From NCBI GenBank assembly GCA_001468855.1, contig LDIV01000001.1:661387-677959 (forward strand): a stretch of DNA of 16,573 nt, written 5' to 3'. A program made the translations under genes and the position numbers. Below, in pieces: positions 7,320 to 15,653 of this stretch (positions within the stretch are counted from its first letter, which is position 1; each line of letters starts with the position of its first letter). The notes beneath the pieces are model-generated. The model was not told the origin of the DNA and did no database searches. It worked only from the letters and a program-made list of their open reading frames with translations. This DNA is from a candidate division TM6 bacterium UASB124. Its GTDB lineage: Bacteria; Dependentiae; Babeliae; Babeliales; RVW-14.

Positions 7320-8678
7320 CTATGCAACCCCGCACATCTCTTTAATGAACCCGAACCATTGGCATTCTTTAGCGAAGTCTGTTTTTTGATATGATGCATC
7401 AATGCGATTTTGAGGGAAGTAAATTGAAAGTCCTTTTGCACGCGCAAGATTTTTGCCGGCGGTGTTTGCAATTATTGATTGTTCAATAAGTTTCATACCG
7501 GCAGCAAGACTTGCTTTAAGTTGTTCATGGGTTGTTAATCGTTGAGCTTGTGGAATATTATTGAGCTGATTCAAAAATTCTGAATAGAAGGTATAAAGAT
7601 CTACATAGCTAGCGGCGCTGAATTGCAGGCATGCTCGTCGTGCTTTTTTTGCTATATCGATGATGGAATTTTTGTTTTGGTTTGCACAATTTTTAAATGC
7701 CGTAATTACAGTGTCAATATTTTCTTTGAGTTGATTCATGTGCTCGAGGTTGACAGCTGATTGTGTATAAAATTGAACTTTGTCTTTGTAGTAGTTTTCA
7801 TAACTGAGCACAATACCTTGAGCTACATTATGTACAGATGTGTTTTTGCCTGAAAGTAGCGTTATAAAATCGGCATAATTCCACCCATGCGCAAGTTCAA
7901 CTTCTTGAGAGGCTACAAGGACATTGGCAAATCTATAAGCAAGGTAACTAATTTCAACCATAGCCATGAGGCAGGCATCCATTCCTAGAAGATCAATCTT
8001 TTTCCCATTAAGTACCTTTGTTTTGATATCATGAAGAGCTTGTGCAAGGTTTTGATTATCCATATATGTGCGACTATGTTCATTAAATAAGATGCCGCGT
8101 TGTGTTGTGGTCATGGTGATTTCTAATGGTTGAGAGAAGGAAATTGCTCCGTCATACATGGTTATACCATCAATTTGAATACGTGGATTGTCTTTTATAA
8201 TATCTTCGTCGAGTTCAAAGCTTACTTTTGATTGCCAAGGTTGTTGCTTACCCCATAATGGGTCGATGATGCCAATTCCGTGATCCCACAGGACTAATGA
8301 ATATTTTTGAGCAGGATATTTGGTTACTGCCCAGCGCATAGCATCAACAAGATCAGCTGCCGTGTTTCCATCTGTTGGTATTTGGTTACATTCTTCAAGA
8401 ATCATTTTTCCTTTTTCGATTTTATAACGCCAAATACCTTGATGTCCTGGCTGATACCACTGTACCAATGTAGTAACATTTTGGTTTGAGCCGATGGAGG
8501 CCATATCGCTGAAATTTTTGAGTGCAAACGGATTTAAGTTATTATTGGCTTGCACATAGATTAAAGCTGTCCATTCGGTTGTTGCCTCAAGAAGTGAGTC
8601 GAAACATAAAAATATGCAAAGTGTCAAAAAAAATTGATGTTTTGTGAAAAACTTCCTCATGGCCAAACGTAATTTCAT
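7320..8678 (-). CDS. Exported clostripain-like (family C11) cysteine protease
   Basis: This predicted secreted endopeptidase has 452 residues. The basic N-terminus and hydrophobic FFLTLCIFLCF (16-26) look like a signal peptide or anchor. The mature part begins with the family's WTALIYVQANNNL (36-48). The catalytic dyad is visible as VLWDHG (129-134, His133) and GMDACLMAMVEI (232-243, Cys236). GLSIYFP (416-422) is the usual C-terminal C11 strand. Members prefer to cut after Arg or Lys and often self-process. The start chosen has AAGGAG seven bases upstream; an internal Met7 lacks one. A TATAAT lies on the minus strand at 8716-8711 but has no convincing -35. The gene converges on the second phosphatase-like gene and shares its terminator. 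Bacterial homologues include gut clostripains; a role in the host is only inferred from export. Confidence 0.87.
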   Translation of the reverse strand: MKLRLAMRKFFTKHQFFLTLCIFLCFDSLLEATTEWTALIYVQANNNLNPFALKNFSDMASIGSNQNVTTLVQWYQPGHQGIWRYKIEKGKMILEECNQIPTDGNTAADLVDAMRWAVTKYPAQKYSLVLWDHGIGIIDPLWGKQQPWQSKVSFELDEDIIKDNPRIQIDGITMYDGAISFSQPLEITMTTTQRGILFNEHSRTYMDNQNLAQALHDIKTKVLNGKKIDLLGMDACLMAMVEISYLAYRFANVLVASQEVELAHGWNYADFITLLSGKNTSVHNVAQGIVLSYENYYKDKVQFYTQSAVNLEHMNQLKENIDTVITAFKNCANQNKNSIIDIAKKARRACLQFSAASYVDLYTFYSEFLNQLNNIPQAQRLTTHEQLKASLAAGMKLIEQSIIANTAGKNLARAKGLSIYFPQNRIDASYQKTDFAKECQWFGFIKEMCGVA

Positions 8679-8942
8679 GTGGCACTCCTTTCCTTTATAA
8701 TTACATAATAATTATAATTCTTTTAAGATCCCCCTATACATTGAAGTAAGCGATGGTTATTGCCCTCTATCTTTAAATTACATAAATGATTTTCTATGTG
8801 TCAATATAAGCAGCTTTTAATCACAAATACCGTTTAAATACAAATAACTCTTTGTTGATGCGGCAGGGGTGCTTCATTCTGCTTTTTGGTAGTTGTGATA
8901 AACTGGGGACGTTTGTTTAGAAACATAATCAAAGGAATGGTC

Positions 8943-11393
8943 ATGGCATACGATTTTAAGGTCGTTGAAGAAAAATGGCGACGGTATTGGCACAAGAATC
9001 CATACTTCAGAACTAAAAAGGAACGAACTGGTAAAAAATTTTATTGTCTTGATATGTTTCCTTATCCATCCGGCTCTGGTCTGCATGTTGGGCACTGGAA
9101 GGGATATGTGCTATCTGATGTCTATGCTCGTATGAAATGGCTCGAGGGTTATAATGTACTTCATCCTATGGGATGGGATGCATTTGGACTTCCTGCTGAA
9201 AATGATGCAATCAAAAAGGGTATTCATCCTAAAATCGGTACCGAAAAAAATATTAAAAACTTTAAAGAGCAGCTTGCTGCAATCGGTGCGATTTACGATT
9301 GGAAAAAAGAACTTAATACAACCGATCCGAATTATTATAAATGGACGCAATGGATTTTCTTACAAATGTATAAGGCTGGGCTTGCCTACGAAGCTAACAT
9401 GCCAATCAACTGGTGTTCTAAGTGTCTAACCGGTTTGGCTAATGAGGAGGTTGTTGGTGGTGCTTGTGAGCGATGTGGATCTGCAATTGAACAGCGACAG
9501 GTTCGTCAGTGGGTGCTGCGTATTACGCGTTATGCAGACAAATTGATTGAGGGTCTTAAAAAACTTGAGTGGCCGGAAAAAGTTAAATTGATGCAAGAAA
9601 ATTGGATTGGTAAAAGCCGCGGTGCCAACATTACGTTTAAGACTGACAAGAACAAAGATCTTACGGTGTTTACCACACGGCCGGATACAATCTATGGTGT
9701 TACATTTATAGCAATAGCACCTGATCATGACCTAGCGCAATCGCTTATTACCCCTGAGCAACAAAAAGAAGCCTCCGCATTTCAAAATCAGTTTAAGCAT
9801 GTAACCGGTCGTGATCGTGTTATAGAAACAGAAGAAAAAATTGGTGTATTTACCGGTTCATATGCAATTAATCCGGTGAATAATAAAAAGGTTCCTGTTT
9901 ATCTGACTAATTATGTACTTAAAGATTACGGAACTGGTGCTGTGATGGGTGTTCCCGGTAGTGATCAGCGTGACTTTGATTTTGCAAAAAAATATTCATT
10001 GCCGGTTATTATCGTTGTCAAACCGTATGATCATATTGAAGAATTTATTGATGTAGACGGTATTGCGCTTAAGGCCAACCAGGGTGCCGGTGTTCTTGTA
10101 AATTCAGGACCATATGACGGTCTTGATGCACATACCGATGGGTTTACCGATATTCTGGCGCATCTTGAAAAGTCTGGTGTCGCACAAGCAAAGACCGTAT
10201 ACAAATTGCGTGATTGGGTTTTTTCACGTCAGCGTTACTGGGGGGAGCCGATTCCTTTAGTGCATTGTAAAAAATGTGGTGTTGTTCCTGTGCCAGAAAA
10301 AGAACTGCCGGTTTTATTGCCTGAAGTAGAGCAGTATCAACCAACCGGAACAGGTGAATCACCATTGGCTGCTGTTACGTCATGGGTTAATACAACATGT
10401 CCAACCTGCAATGGGCAAGCAAAGCGTGAAACTAATACCATGCCGCAGTGGGCCGGTTCATGTTGGTATTTCCTACGTTATCCAAGTCCACAACTCAAGG
10501 ATAAGGCATTTGATCCTGAAGACATGAAATATTGGCTCCCAGTTGATTTATATGTTGGTGGGATTGAGCATGCTATTTTGCATCTTTTGTATGCTCGCTT
10601 TTATGTCAAAGTGTTGCATGACTTGGGCTATCTACCATTTGATGAACCATTTGCACGTTTATTCAATCAGGGAATGGTGTGCATGAAATCATCAATTACC
10701 GGGCGTGTTGAAAAGATGTCCAAATCAAAGGGCAACGTGGTCAACCCTGATGATATAGTCCAAGAGTTAGGATCAGATACTTTGCGTATGTATATGCTTT
10801 TTATGGGACCACCTGAATTGGATACAGAATGGCAGACAGATTCTATTCGTGGCGTACGCAGCTTTTTGAACCGTCTGTGGGCGTATTTAACTGAACAAGG
10901 CAATGTATTGCCTAAAGGTCAACAGGCTGACGAAAAATCAGTACGGCGCTTTCATCGATTTCTTAAGGCATATCAAGAACGCTTGGCAGATTTTAAGGTT
11001 AATACAGCTGTATCGGCAATAATGGAGTACCTCAATGATCTTGATGATCAGAAAATGGTTATCGATCAAGATTTGTGTGAAAGGTTTTTAGTTGCTCTTT
11101 CGGTAATGGTTCCACATTTTGCTAGCGAATTACTTGAAACGATTCTTGGGAAACAGTTAGAAAACTGTCATTGGCCGGAGTTTAGTGCGGCGTTAGCTCA
11201 GGAAAATGAGATAATATTTGTTGTTCAGATTAATGGTAAATTACGAGTATCATTGGTGGTTGCAAAAGGGCAGCCACAGGAAGCTGTTGAAATACAAGCA
11301 CGCAAGGCTGCTGAAAAATGGCTTGATGGTAAAACTATTGTTAAGGTGATTTTTGTACAGGATAGACTCATTAACTTTGTGATTAAAGGATAA
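8943..11393 (+). CDS. leuS: Leucyl-tRNA synthetase
   Basis: This class Ia synthetase charges tRNA-Leu; 816 residues, slightly short for the family. [11 protein letters not shown] (41-51) holds the HIGH motif and KMSKSKGN (591-598) the KMSKS loop. A Cys4 zinc module is seen at 158/161 and 175/178. The CP1 editing domain has TTRPDT (244-249) and GVPGSDQRD (336-344). In that last motif the usual His is Ser340, while the editing Asp344 is kept. [14 protein letters not shown] fits the core. The C-terminal domain ends in [12 protein letters not shown], the usual tRNA-binding finish. A longer reading from 8886 is open, but the ATG at 8943 has AAAGGA (8931-8936) and matches the family N-terminus MAYDF. 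The next gene begins 4 bp after the stop. Confidence 0.97.
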   Translation: MAYDFKVVEEKWRRYWHKNPYFRTKKERTGKKFYCLDMFPYPSGSGLHVGHWKGYVLSDVYARMKWLEGYNVLHPMGWDAFGLPAENDAIKKGIHPKIGTEKNIKNFKEQLAAIGAIYDWKKELNTTDPNYYKWTQWIFLQMYKAGLAYEANMPINWCSKCLTGLANEEVVGGACERCGSAIEQRQVRQWVLRITRYADKLIEGLKKLEWPEKVKLMQENWIGKSRGANITFKTDKNKDLTVFTTRPDTIYGVTFIAIAPDHDLAQSLITPEQQKEASAFQNQFKHVTGRDRVIETEEKIGVFTGSYAINPVNNKKVPVYLTNYVLKDYGTGAVMGVPGSDQRDFDFAKKYSLPVIIVVKPYDHIEEFIDVDGIALKANQGAGVLVNSGPYDGLDAHTDGFTDILAHLEKSGVAQAKTVYKLRDWVFSRQRYWGEPIPLVHCKKCGVVPVPEKELPVLLPEVEQYQPTGTGESPLAAVTSWVNTTCPTCNGQAKRETNTMPQWAGSCWYFLRYPSPQLKDKAFDPEDMKYWLPVDLYVGGIEHAILHLLYARFYVKVLHDLGYLPFDEPFARLFNQGMVCMKSSITGRVEKMSKSKGNVVNPDDIVQELGSDTLRMYMLFMGPPELDTEWQTDSIRGVRSFLNRLWAYLTEQGNVLPKGQQADEKSVRRFHRFLKAYQERLADFKVNTAVSAIMEYLNDLDDQKMVIDQDLCERFLVALSVMVPHFASELLETILGKQLENCHWPEFSAALAQENEIIFVVQINGKLRVSLVVAKGQPQEAVEIQARKAAEKWLDGKTIVKVIFVQDRLINFVIKG

Positions 11394-11397
11394 CGGC

Positions 11398-12054
11398 ATG
11401 AAGATTTTTTTGGATACTGCAAATAGAGAATATATAAAGAAATGGGCAGCAACAGGGCTTGTTGATGGCGTGACTACCAATCCAACATTGTTAAGTAAAG
11501 AGGGTGGCGATATAAAAAAAGTGCTTGGTGACATCTGCTCTATGGTTAATGGGCCGGTGAGTATTGAAGTTGTTGAAAAAGAGCCACAGGCAGTTCTTGC
11601 CCAAGCAAAAGAAATTTCAAAGTTTGCTAAAAACGTTGTGGTTAAGATTCCTTTTGCTGAACAATATCTGTCGGTTATCAAGGCTGTTGTTGATGAGGGT
11701 ATAAAAGTTAACGTTACACTTATTTTTACCCCAATACAGGCGTTACTTGCAGCAAAACTTGGTGTTGAAAATATATCCCCGTTTGTTGGTCGTTGGGATG
11801 ATATTTGTGTGGATGGTATTGAGTTATTGGAAGAAGTTATTGCAGTAAAAGATTTATATAATTTTAATTCACAAATTATTGCGGCTTCTATTCGTTCTTT
11901 GTTGCATTGGCAAAAAATAGCTCGAACCGGTGTAGATATTATTACGCTTCCACCTGCTGTTTTTGAACAGGCTATGAAGCATCCTTTGACCGAGCGCGGT
12001 ATTGAGATGTTTGATAATGATTGGAAGAAGCTGGGTTTGAATAAACTTCTATAA
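11398..12054 (+). CDS. tal: Transaldolase family protein (TalC/FSA type)
   Basis: This is a short (218-residue) class I aldolase of the transaldolase B-like/fructose-6-phosphate aldolase group. It would move a dihydroxyacetone unit between sugar phosphates in the non-oxidative pentose phosphate pathway. MKIFLDTAN (1-9) and DGVTTNPTLL (23-32) are hallmarks. VVVKIPF (80-86) carries the Schiff-base Lys83. NVTLIFTPIQALLAA (105-119), SPFVGRWDD (127-135), ASIR (163-166) and HPLTERG (195-201) complete the barrel. From the sequence alone, transaldolase cannot be told firmly from F6P aldolase, although a transketolase nearby favours transaldolase. The start follows the leuS stop by 4 bp, with AAAGGA inside the leuS end, so translation is probably coupled. 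A terminator follows. Confidence 0.93.
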   Translation: MKIFLDTANREYIKKWAATGLVDGVTTNPTLLSKEGGDIKKVLGDICSMVNGPVSIEVVEKEPQAVLAQAKEISKFAKNVVVKIPFAEQYLSVIKAVVDEGIKVNVTLIFTPIQALLAAKLGVENISPFVGRWDDICVDGIELLEEVIAVKDLYNFNSQIIAASIRSLLHWQKIARTGVDIITLPPAVFEQAMKHPLTERGIEMFDNDWKKLGLNKLL

Positions 12055-12079
12055 AAGTATATTCTAGAAATTAGTTTAC

Positions 12080-12107
12080 GGGTTGCCGAATGCGGCAGCC
12101 CTTTTTT
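12080..12107 (+). terminator. Intrinsic terminator of the leuS-tal operon
   Basis: A 9-bp stem (12080-12088 with 12093-12101, one G-T pair) and AATG loop are followed directly by six T residues (12102-12107). It is oriented for the plus strand. Confidence 0.92.
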
Positions 12108-12143
12108 ATCCTCATCGTTAAAATTTTTTGAAAAGGCAACGCA

Positions 12144-12854
12144 ATGACACAGCTTATGTATCTAAAAGATACGTATCAATTTCAAGCAACTGCTACCATA
12201 GAAAAGGGGTTGGTTCTTGAAGATGGCCGCCAAGCAATTATGCTTGATACAACAATTTTTTATCCTCAAGGTGGTGGACAGCCATGTGATGTTGGTGTTA
12301 TCAAGTCAGAGCAGGCTGTTTTTAAAGTTATCGATGTCAGAATGGATAAAGAGGGGAATGTTCTTCATATTGGCTCTTATGAGTATGGTGTGTTTAATGC
12401 TGGCGATAACGTGGTGCTTGAAATAGATCAAGAACGTAGAATTAAAAATGCAAAATTGCATACTGCTGGACATTTACTTGATAGTGTTGTGAGCAAACTA
12501 GGCTTACCGTTGGTTGTTACAAAAGGATATCATTTTTCTGATGGTCCCTATGTTGAATACAAGGGTGTAATTGATAATCCCGATGACGTGATGCAAAAAA
12601 TACAAGCTGAGCTTGATGGTTTGGTTGCTCGTGATATTAACGTTATTATACAAGAATTGACCTACGAAGAGGCAACTAAACAAGGACTTTTTGTTCCCCA
12701 AGGCAAACAGGGAAGAATTGTAAATTTTGAAGGGTTTGCCGGCTGCGGTTGTGGCGGAACTCATGTGCCAAGTACCGGAAAAATTGGCAAAATCGTTGTT
12801 CGTAGAATTAAAACAAAAAGCGGCGTTACTAAAATAAATTATGAGGTTGTCTGA
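12144..12854 (+). CDS. Stand-alone alanyl-tRNA editing protein (AlaX type)
   Basis: This is a trans-editing hydrolase, relative of the AlaRS editing domain, expected to remove serine or glycine from mischarged tRNA-Ala. The 236-residue length fits the medium AlaX class. The N-terminal half has the FYPQGGGQP-type loop (39-47). The zinc site is complete: HTAGH (His106, His110) and CGCGGTH (Cys203, His207). There is no aminoacylation domain, so it cannot charge tRNA. The start ATG has a modest AAAAGG (12131-12136). It sits 90 bp after the tal stop, beyond a terminator. I see no good promoter in the short gap, so it may depend partly on readthrough. It adds to a local group of translation-fidelity genes (pheS, leuS, tRNA-Asp). 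Confidence 0.93.
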   Translation: MTQLMYLKDTYQFQATATIEKGLVLEDGRQAIMLDTTIFYPQGGGQPCDVGVIKSEQAVFKVIDVRMDKEGNVLHIGSYEYGVFNAGDNVVLEIDQERRIKNAKLHTAGHLLDSVVSKLGLPLVVTKGYHFSDGPYVEYKGVIDNPDDVMQKIQAELDGLVARDINVIIQELTYEEATKQGLFVPQGKQGRIVNFEGFAGCGCGGTHVPSTGKIGKIVVRRIKTKSGVTKINYEVV

Positions 12855-12864
12855 TTATTGGTGT

Positions 12865-12889
12865 AATCATACAACCCCATATGATTTTT
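12865..12889 (+). terminator. Weak candidate terminator after the AlaX gene
   Basis: AATCATA (12865-12871) pairs with TATGATT (12880-12886) across an 8-nt loop, with T residues at 12885-12889. The stem is AT-rich and short, so function is uncertain. It lies between convergent genes. Confidence 0.35.
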
Positions 12890-12903
12890 GATGTACTTAA
12901 GAA

Positions 12904-14787
12904 TTATTTAAGTGAACGTACTGTCTTTACGATATTTTCAGCATCAATGCCCATCATCTTCATAAGATCTTCCGGTGATCCCGAGCGAGGTATTTGCCTT
13001 ACCGCAAGTGAATGAATGTGAACATTGCTATTGTAGAGTGCGCTCATTATCGCTTCACCCATACCACCCTGTGGATAATGATCTTCAACCGTAATAATGA
13101 TATTGTTCGATGTTTGTGCAACTTTAAGCAATGTTTTGTCATCAAGTGGCTTGATGCTATATAAGTCGATAACAGAGACATTAATATTTTTTTGTTTCAG
13201 TTGTTCATATGCTTTAAGAGCTTCGTGGAGTGTGATTCCTGCTGCAACGATGCAAGCTTTGTCATTGTTGGATGACTTTAATACTTTGCATCCGCCGATA
13301 GAAAATGATTCATTGCTGTCATACAATATTGGGGTGTCTGCGCGTGTTGACCTCATGTATGAAATACCGTTGGTGTAGTGAGCCATTTGTTCAACTAATT
13401 TGTATGTAGAAACGCCGTCGCTTGGATATAAAATAACTGATTCAGGAATCGCTCGCATCATACTGATATCTTCTAATCCCATTTGTGATGGCCCATCTTG
13501 CCCGATGGAAACTCCGCTGTGTGATCCGCAGAGTCGTAAGGGTACGCGTCCAATGCCTGCCATACGAATTTGATCATACGCACGTGAGAAGAAACATCCA
13601 AATGTTGAAGAGAACGGGATATCTCCACGAGATGCAAGTCCTGTTGCAATGCCAACCATATTTTGTTCAGCAATAAAACATTGAATGAAACGGTCAGGGG
13701 TTGTTTGTTCAAAGAATTCTGTGTAGGTAGAATTTTTAACATCGGCATCAAGTGCAAACGTTTTATCACACGTTTTACCAAGTGAGGCAAGTGCATATCC
13801 AAATGCTTTGCGTGTTGAAATCTTTTTATCTTTACCAAAAGCTGAGGCTTGAGGATCTTTGGTGATATCCAGAGCAATTTTTGAAGCAGTGCATGAAGCG
13901 GTGATTGTTTTGTTTTCCGGCAGTTGTGGTGTGAATGGACTGCTTGACTTGTAGTTGGCCGCATCAGCAAATCGCTTAGCTAATTCTTGTTCAAGTGCTG
14001 CGAGATCTTCTTTTTTGAATGGTTTACCATGATAGCCACCCTTATCCTCTATAGATTCAAGGCCATATCCTTTAATCGTTTTTGCGATAATAACGCAAGG
14101 TTCACCTTTAACGTGGTGAATTTGATTAAACGTCTCGATTATTTCTTCAAGATTGTGTCCATTGATTACAAAAGTTTCCCACCCGAAAGCTTCAAATTTT
14201 TTAGCAAAACGATCGACGTGATGATCATGTAATGAGGTGCCTGATTGTCCCAATCTATTGCAGTCAACGATTCCAACCAGATTGTCGACGTGATAATAAG
14301 AGGCTAGTTCTGCTGCTTCCCAGATTGAGCCTTCAGCAATTTCTCCATCCCCCATCATGACAAATGTACGGAAAGGGAGTTTGAAATGACGAGCATGCAA
14401 GGCCATGCCTAAACCGATAGAGAGTCCCTGGCCTAATGAACCTGTTGCAGCTTCGTTGTACATAAGGCGCGGTGTTGGATGGCCCTCAAGTTCAGACGTA
14501 ATGGAACGGAAATTTTTTAATTGTTCATCGGAAATGATACCAAGCTGGTGAAGCGCTGCATAAGCGATCGGAATTGCATGTCCCTTAGACATTATGAAAC
14601 GGTCATTGTTTGGGTTACTTGGATTTTTATAGTCATAACGAAGTTCATTGAAGAAAAGTGCAGCAATAATGTCAGCAGCCGAAAAACAGGATGTTGGGTG
14701 TCCTGATCCAGCATAGGATGTCATGCGTAATGCATCTATGCGGATATTAAGCGCTTGGTGTGCTAAACGTTGAATAAGTTCGTTCAC
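12904..14787 (-). CDS. tkt: Transketolase
   Basis: This thiamine-diphosphate enzyme moves two-carbon ketol units between sugar phosphates, pairing with the transaldolase at 11398. The 627-residue chain is full length for the short transketolase type. SGHPTSC (28-34) and SKGHA (67-71) hold substrate/ThDP histidines. GDGE (146-149) through Asn177 is the ThDP/metal motif. Glu374 in FIAEQN is the cofactor-activating glutamate. SHSGVSIGQDGPSQ (422-435) is the pyrimidine-domain signature. The chain matches animal-type transketolase (AGSGHPTSC, NDRF..SKGHA, NRLGQS) better than E. coli TktA, as far as memory allows. The start is GTG at 14787, with AAGGAG six bases upstream. It overlaps the stop of the upstream NUDIX gene by 4 nt (GTGA), indicating translational coupling. 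A split transketolase or DXS is ruled out by length and motifs. Confidence 0.96.
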   Translation of the reverse strand: MNELIQRLAHQALNIRIDALRMTSYAGSGHPTSCFSAADIIAALFFNELRYDYKNPSNPNNDRFIMSKGHAIPIAYAALHQLGIISDEQLKNFRSITSELEGHPTPRLMYNEAATGSLGQGLSIGLGMALHARHFKLPFRTFVMMGDGEIAEGSIWEAAELASYYHVDNLVGIVDCNRLGQSGTSLHDHHVDRFAKKFEAFGWETFVINGHNLEEIIETFNQIHHVKGEPCVIIAKTIKGYGLESIEDKGGYHGKPFKKEDLAALEQELAKRFADAANYKSSSPFTPQLPENKTITASCTASKIALDITKDPQASAFGKDKKISTRKAFGYALASLGKTCDKTFALDADVKNSTYTEFFEQTTPDRFIQCFIAEQNMVGIATGLASRGDIPFSSTFGCFFSRAYDQIRMAGIGRVPLRLCGSHSGVSIGQDGPSQMGLEDISMMRAIPESVILYPSDGVSTYKLVEQMAHYTNGISYMRSTRADTPILYDSNESFSIGGCKVLKSSNNDKACIVAAGITLHEALKAYEQLKQKNINVSVIDLYSIKPLDDKTLLKVAQTSNNIIITVEDHYPQGGMGEAIMSALYNSNVHIHSLAVRQIPRSGSPEDLMKMMGIDAENIVKTVRSLK

Positions 14788-15431
14788 AGTGTCTCCTTGG
14801 ACTTGGCTTGTATGAATTGGGTTGATGCTTGGACATTATTGGTTTGGTGTAAATAATCAAATACTAACTGACTCCAATTTTCCATGTTGCCATACAAAGG
14901 TTTCAATTGTTCAAGCGTTAAAAGTTTTCCTTCTTTGTGTTCGCTTTTAATGGCAATTGATGAACTTGATCCTTCAAGCAAAAATACAAATCCAATGTGT
15001 ACTTGTCCAACTGCATTTGAATCGTCATTAATAAGGCCAAGTGGATGAATAGTGAGCGTCCCATCAAATGATACCTCTTCTTCAAATTCTCGTTGTGCCC
15101 AAGATTGTAAGGTGTCGCCGGCACCAAGATCTTCTTGGCGTATGTGTCCCCCGATGCCAAGAGAATATTTGTTCTGAAGACGTGTTTCGCTTGCTGTGCT
15201 CTTACGTTGCATAACAAAAAATGTATCGTTATGTTTAAAGATTAAATATGGAATTATCTGCTTGTAGCCAGGGTCGTTTTCCATGGTTGAACGCCATAAA
15301 AATTCTTGATGTTTAAGTATAAGTTGTTGGTAGCGTGCAAAATTAAGTATGGGCAAAAAACCTTGGATATGTTCAGAGCCGAGAATGATATCTCGTTTAA
15401 TGACTAAAATTTTTTCATCATTTGGTTTCAT
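14784..15431 (-). CDS. NUDIX-superfamily hydrolase (predicted phosphoesterase, MutT-like)
   Basis: This 215-residue protein carries a modified Nudix box: GGHIRQED (94-101) followed after a loop by REFEEEV (114-120). The spacing is longer than the classic G-x5-E-x7-REUxEE pattern. YKQIIPYLIF (56-65), a basic QRK (75-77) and LQNKYSLGIGGHI (85-97) match the COG4112-type MutT-like phosphoesterases as I recall that family. The REFEEE glutamates should bind metal, so pyrophosphate-bond cleavage is likely; the substrate is unknown. The ATG has AAGGA upstream, and a promoter is visible at 15467-15494. The stop overlaps the transketolase GTG, so it is the first gene of a two-gene operon. Coupling to tkt may hint at a sugar- or nucleotide-derived substrate, but that is speculation. 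Confidence 0.82.
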   Translation of the reverse strand: MKPNDEKILVIKRDIILGSEHIQGFLPILNFARYQQLILKHQEFLWRSTMENDPGYKQIIPYLIFKHNDTFFVMQRKSTASETRLQNKYSLGIGGHIRQEDLGAGDTLQSWAQREFEEEVSFDGTLTIHPLGLINDDSNAVGQVHIGFVFLLEGSSSSIAIKSEHKEGKLLTLEQLKPLYGNMENWSQLVFDYLHQTNNVQASTQFIQAKSKETL

Positions 15432-15466
15432 TGTTTTCCTTGTCTTTAATACATTAAAGGTAACGG

Positions 15467-15494
15467 ATTATATCATATAATCTACCGAGCTCAA
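15467..15494 (-). promoter_or_regulatory. Candidate promoter for the NUDIX-tkt operon
   Basis: On the minus strand TTGAGC (15494-15489) is followed after 16 bp by a perfect TATAAT (15472-15467). The start would fall near 15460, giving a leader of about 30 nt. The -35 overlaps the T-tract of the terminator just upstream, so the two are packed tightly. Confidence 0.55.
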
Positions 15495-15529
15495 AAAACA
15501 AGGGCCAGCCTTGTCGGCTTGCCCTTGTT
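15493..15529 (-). terminator. Minus-strand intrinsic terminator without an upstream gene
   Basis: A 9-bp outer stem (15497-15505 with 15521-15529), a single mismatch and a 4-bp inner stem (15507-15510 with 15516-15519) close a 5-nt loop. On the minus strand the hairpin runs into six T residues (15498-15493). It would stop transcripts arriving from the right, yet what now lies there is a plus-strand insertion sequence. Confidence 0.75.
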
Positions 15530-15590
15530 AAACTGCTGAAAAACAGGACTTACGCACTAGCTGAAAGTTATATCCAGATCTTGATTTTTT

Positions 15591-15653
15591 ATGTAAAGAT
15601 GCTCCAATTTTATGAGTTCATCTATCATTTCATAAAAAAGGAGATCTTTACAT
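15591..15653 (+). promoter_or_regulatory. Hairpin burying the transposase ribosome site and start codon
   Basis: Perfect 10-bp arms (15591-15600 with 15644-15653) are extended, after one bulged G, by CTCC/GGAG (15602-15605 with 15640-15643). After an A/A internal loop, 8 more pairs follow (15608-15615 with 15630-15637). GGAG is the Shine-Dalgarno core, and the outer arm takes in the first two bases of the ATG. Any transcript containing both arms would hide the start site. Confidence 0.75.

Noticed and set aside
8886..8942. Longer N-terminus for LeuRS starting at the upstream ATG
   Set aside because: The extra 19 residues do not resemble the LeuRS start, and there is no ribosome site there. 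AAAGGA is placed correctly for the ATG at 8943.
13473..13970. 165-codon minus-strand open frame inside transketolase
   Set aside because: It is an out-of-frame shadow of the transketolase coding sequence and has no ribosome site or recognisable domain.
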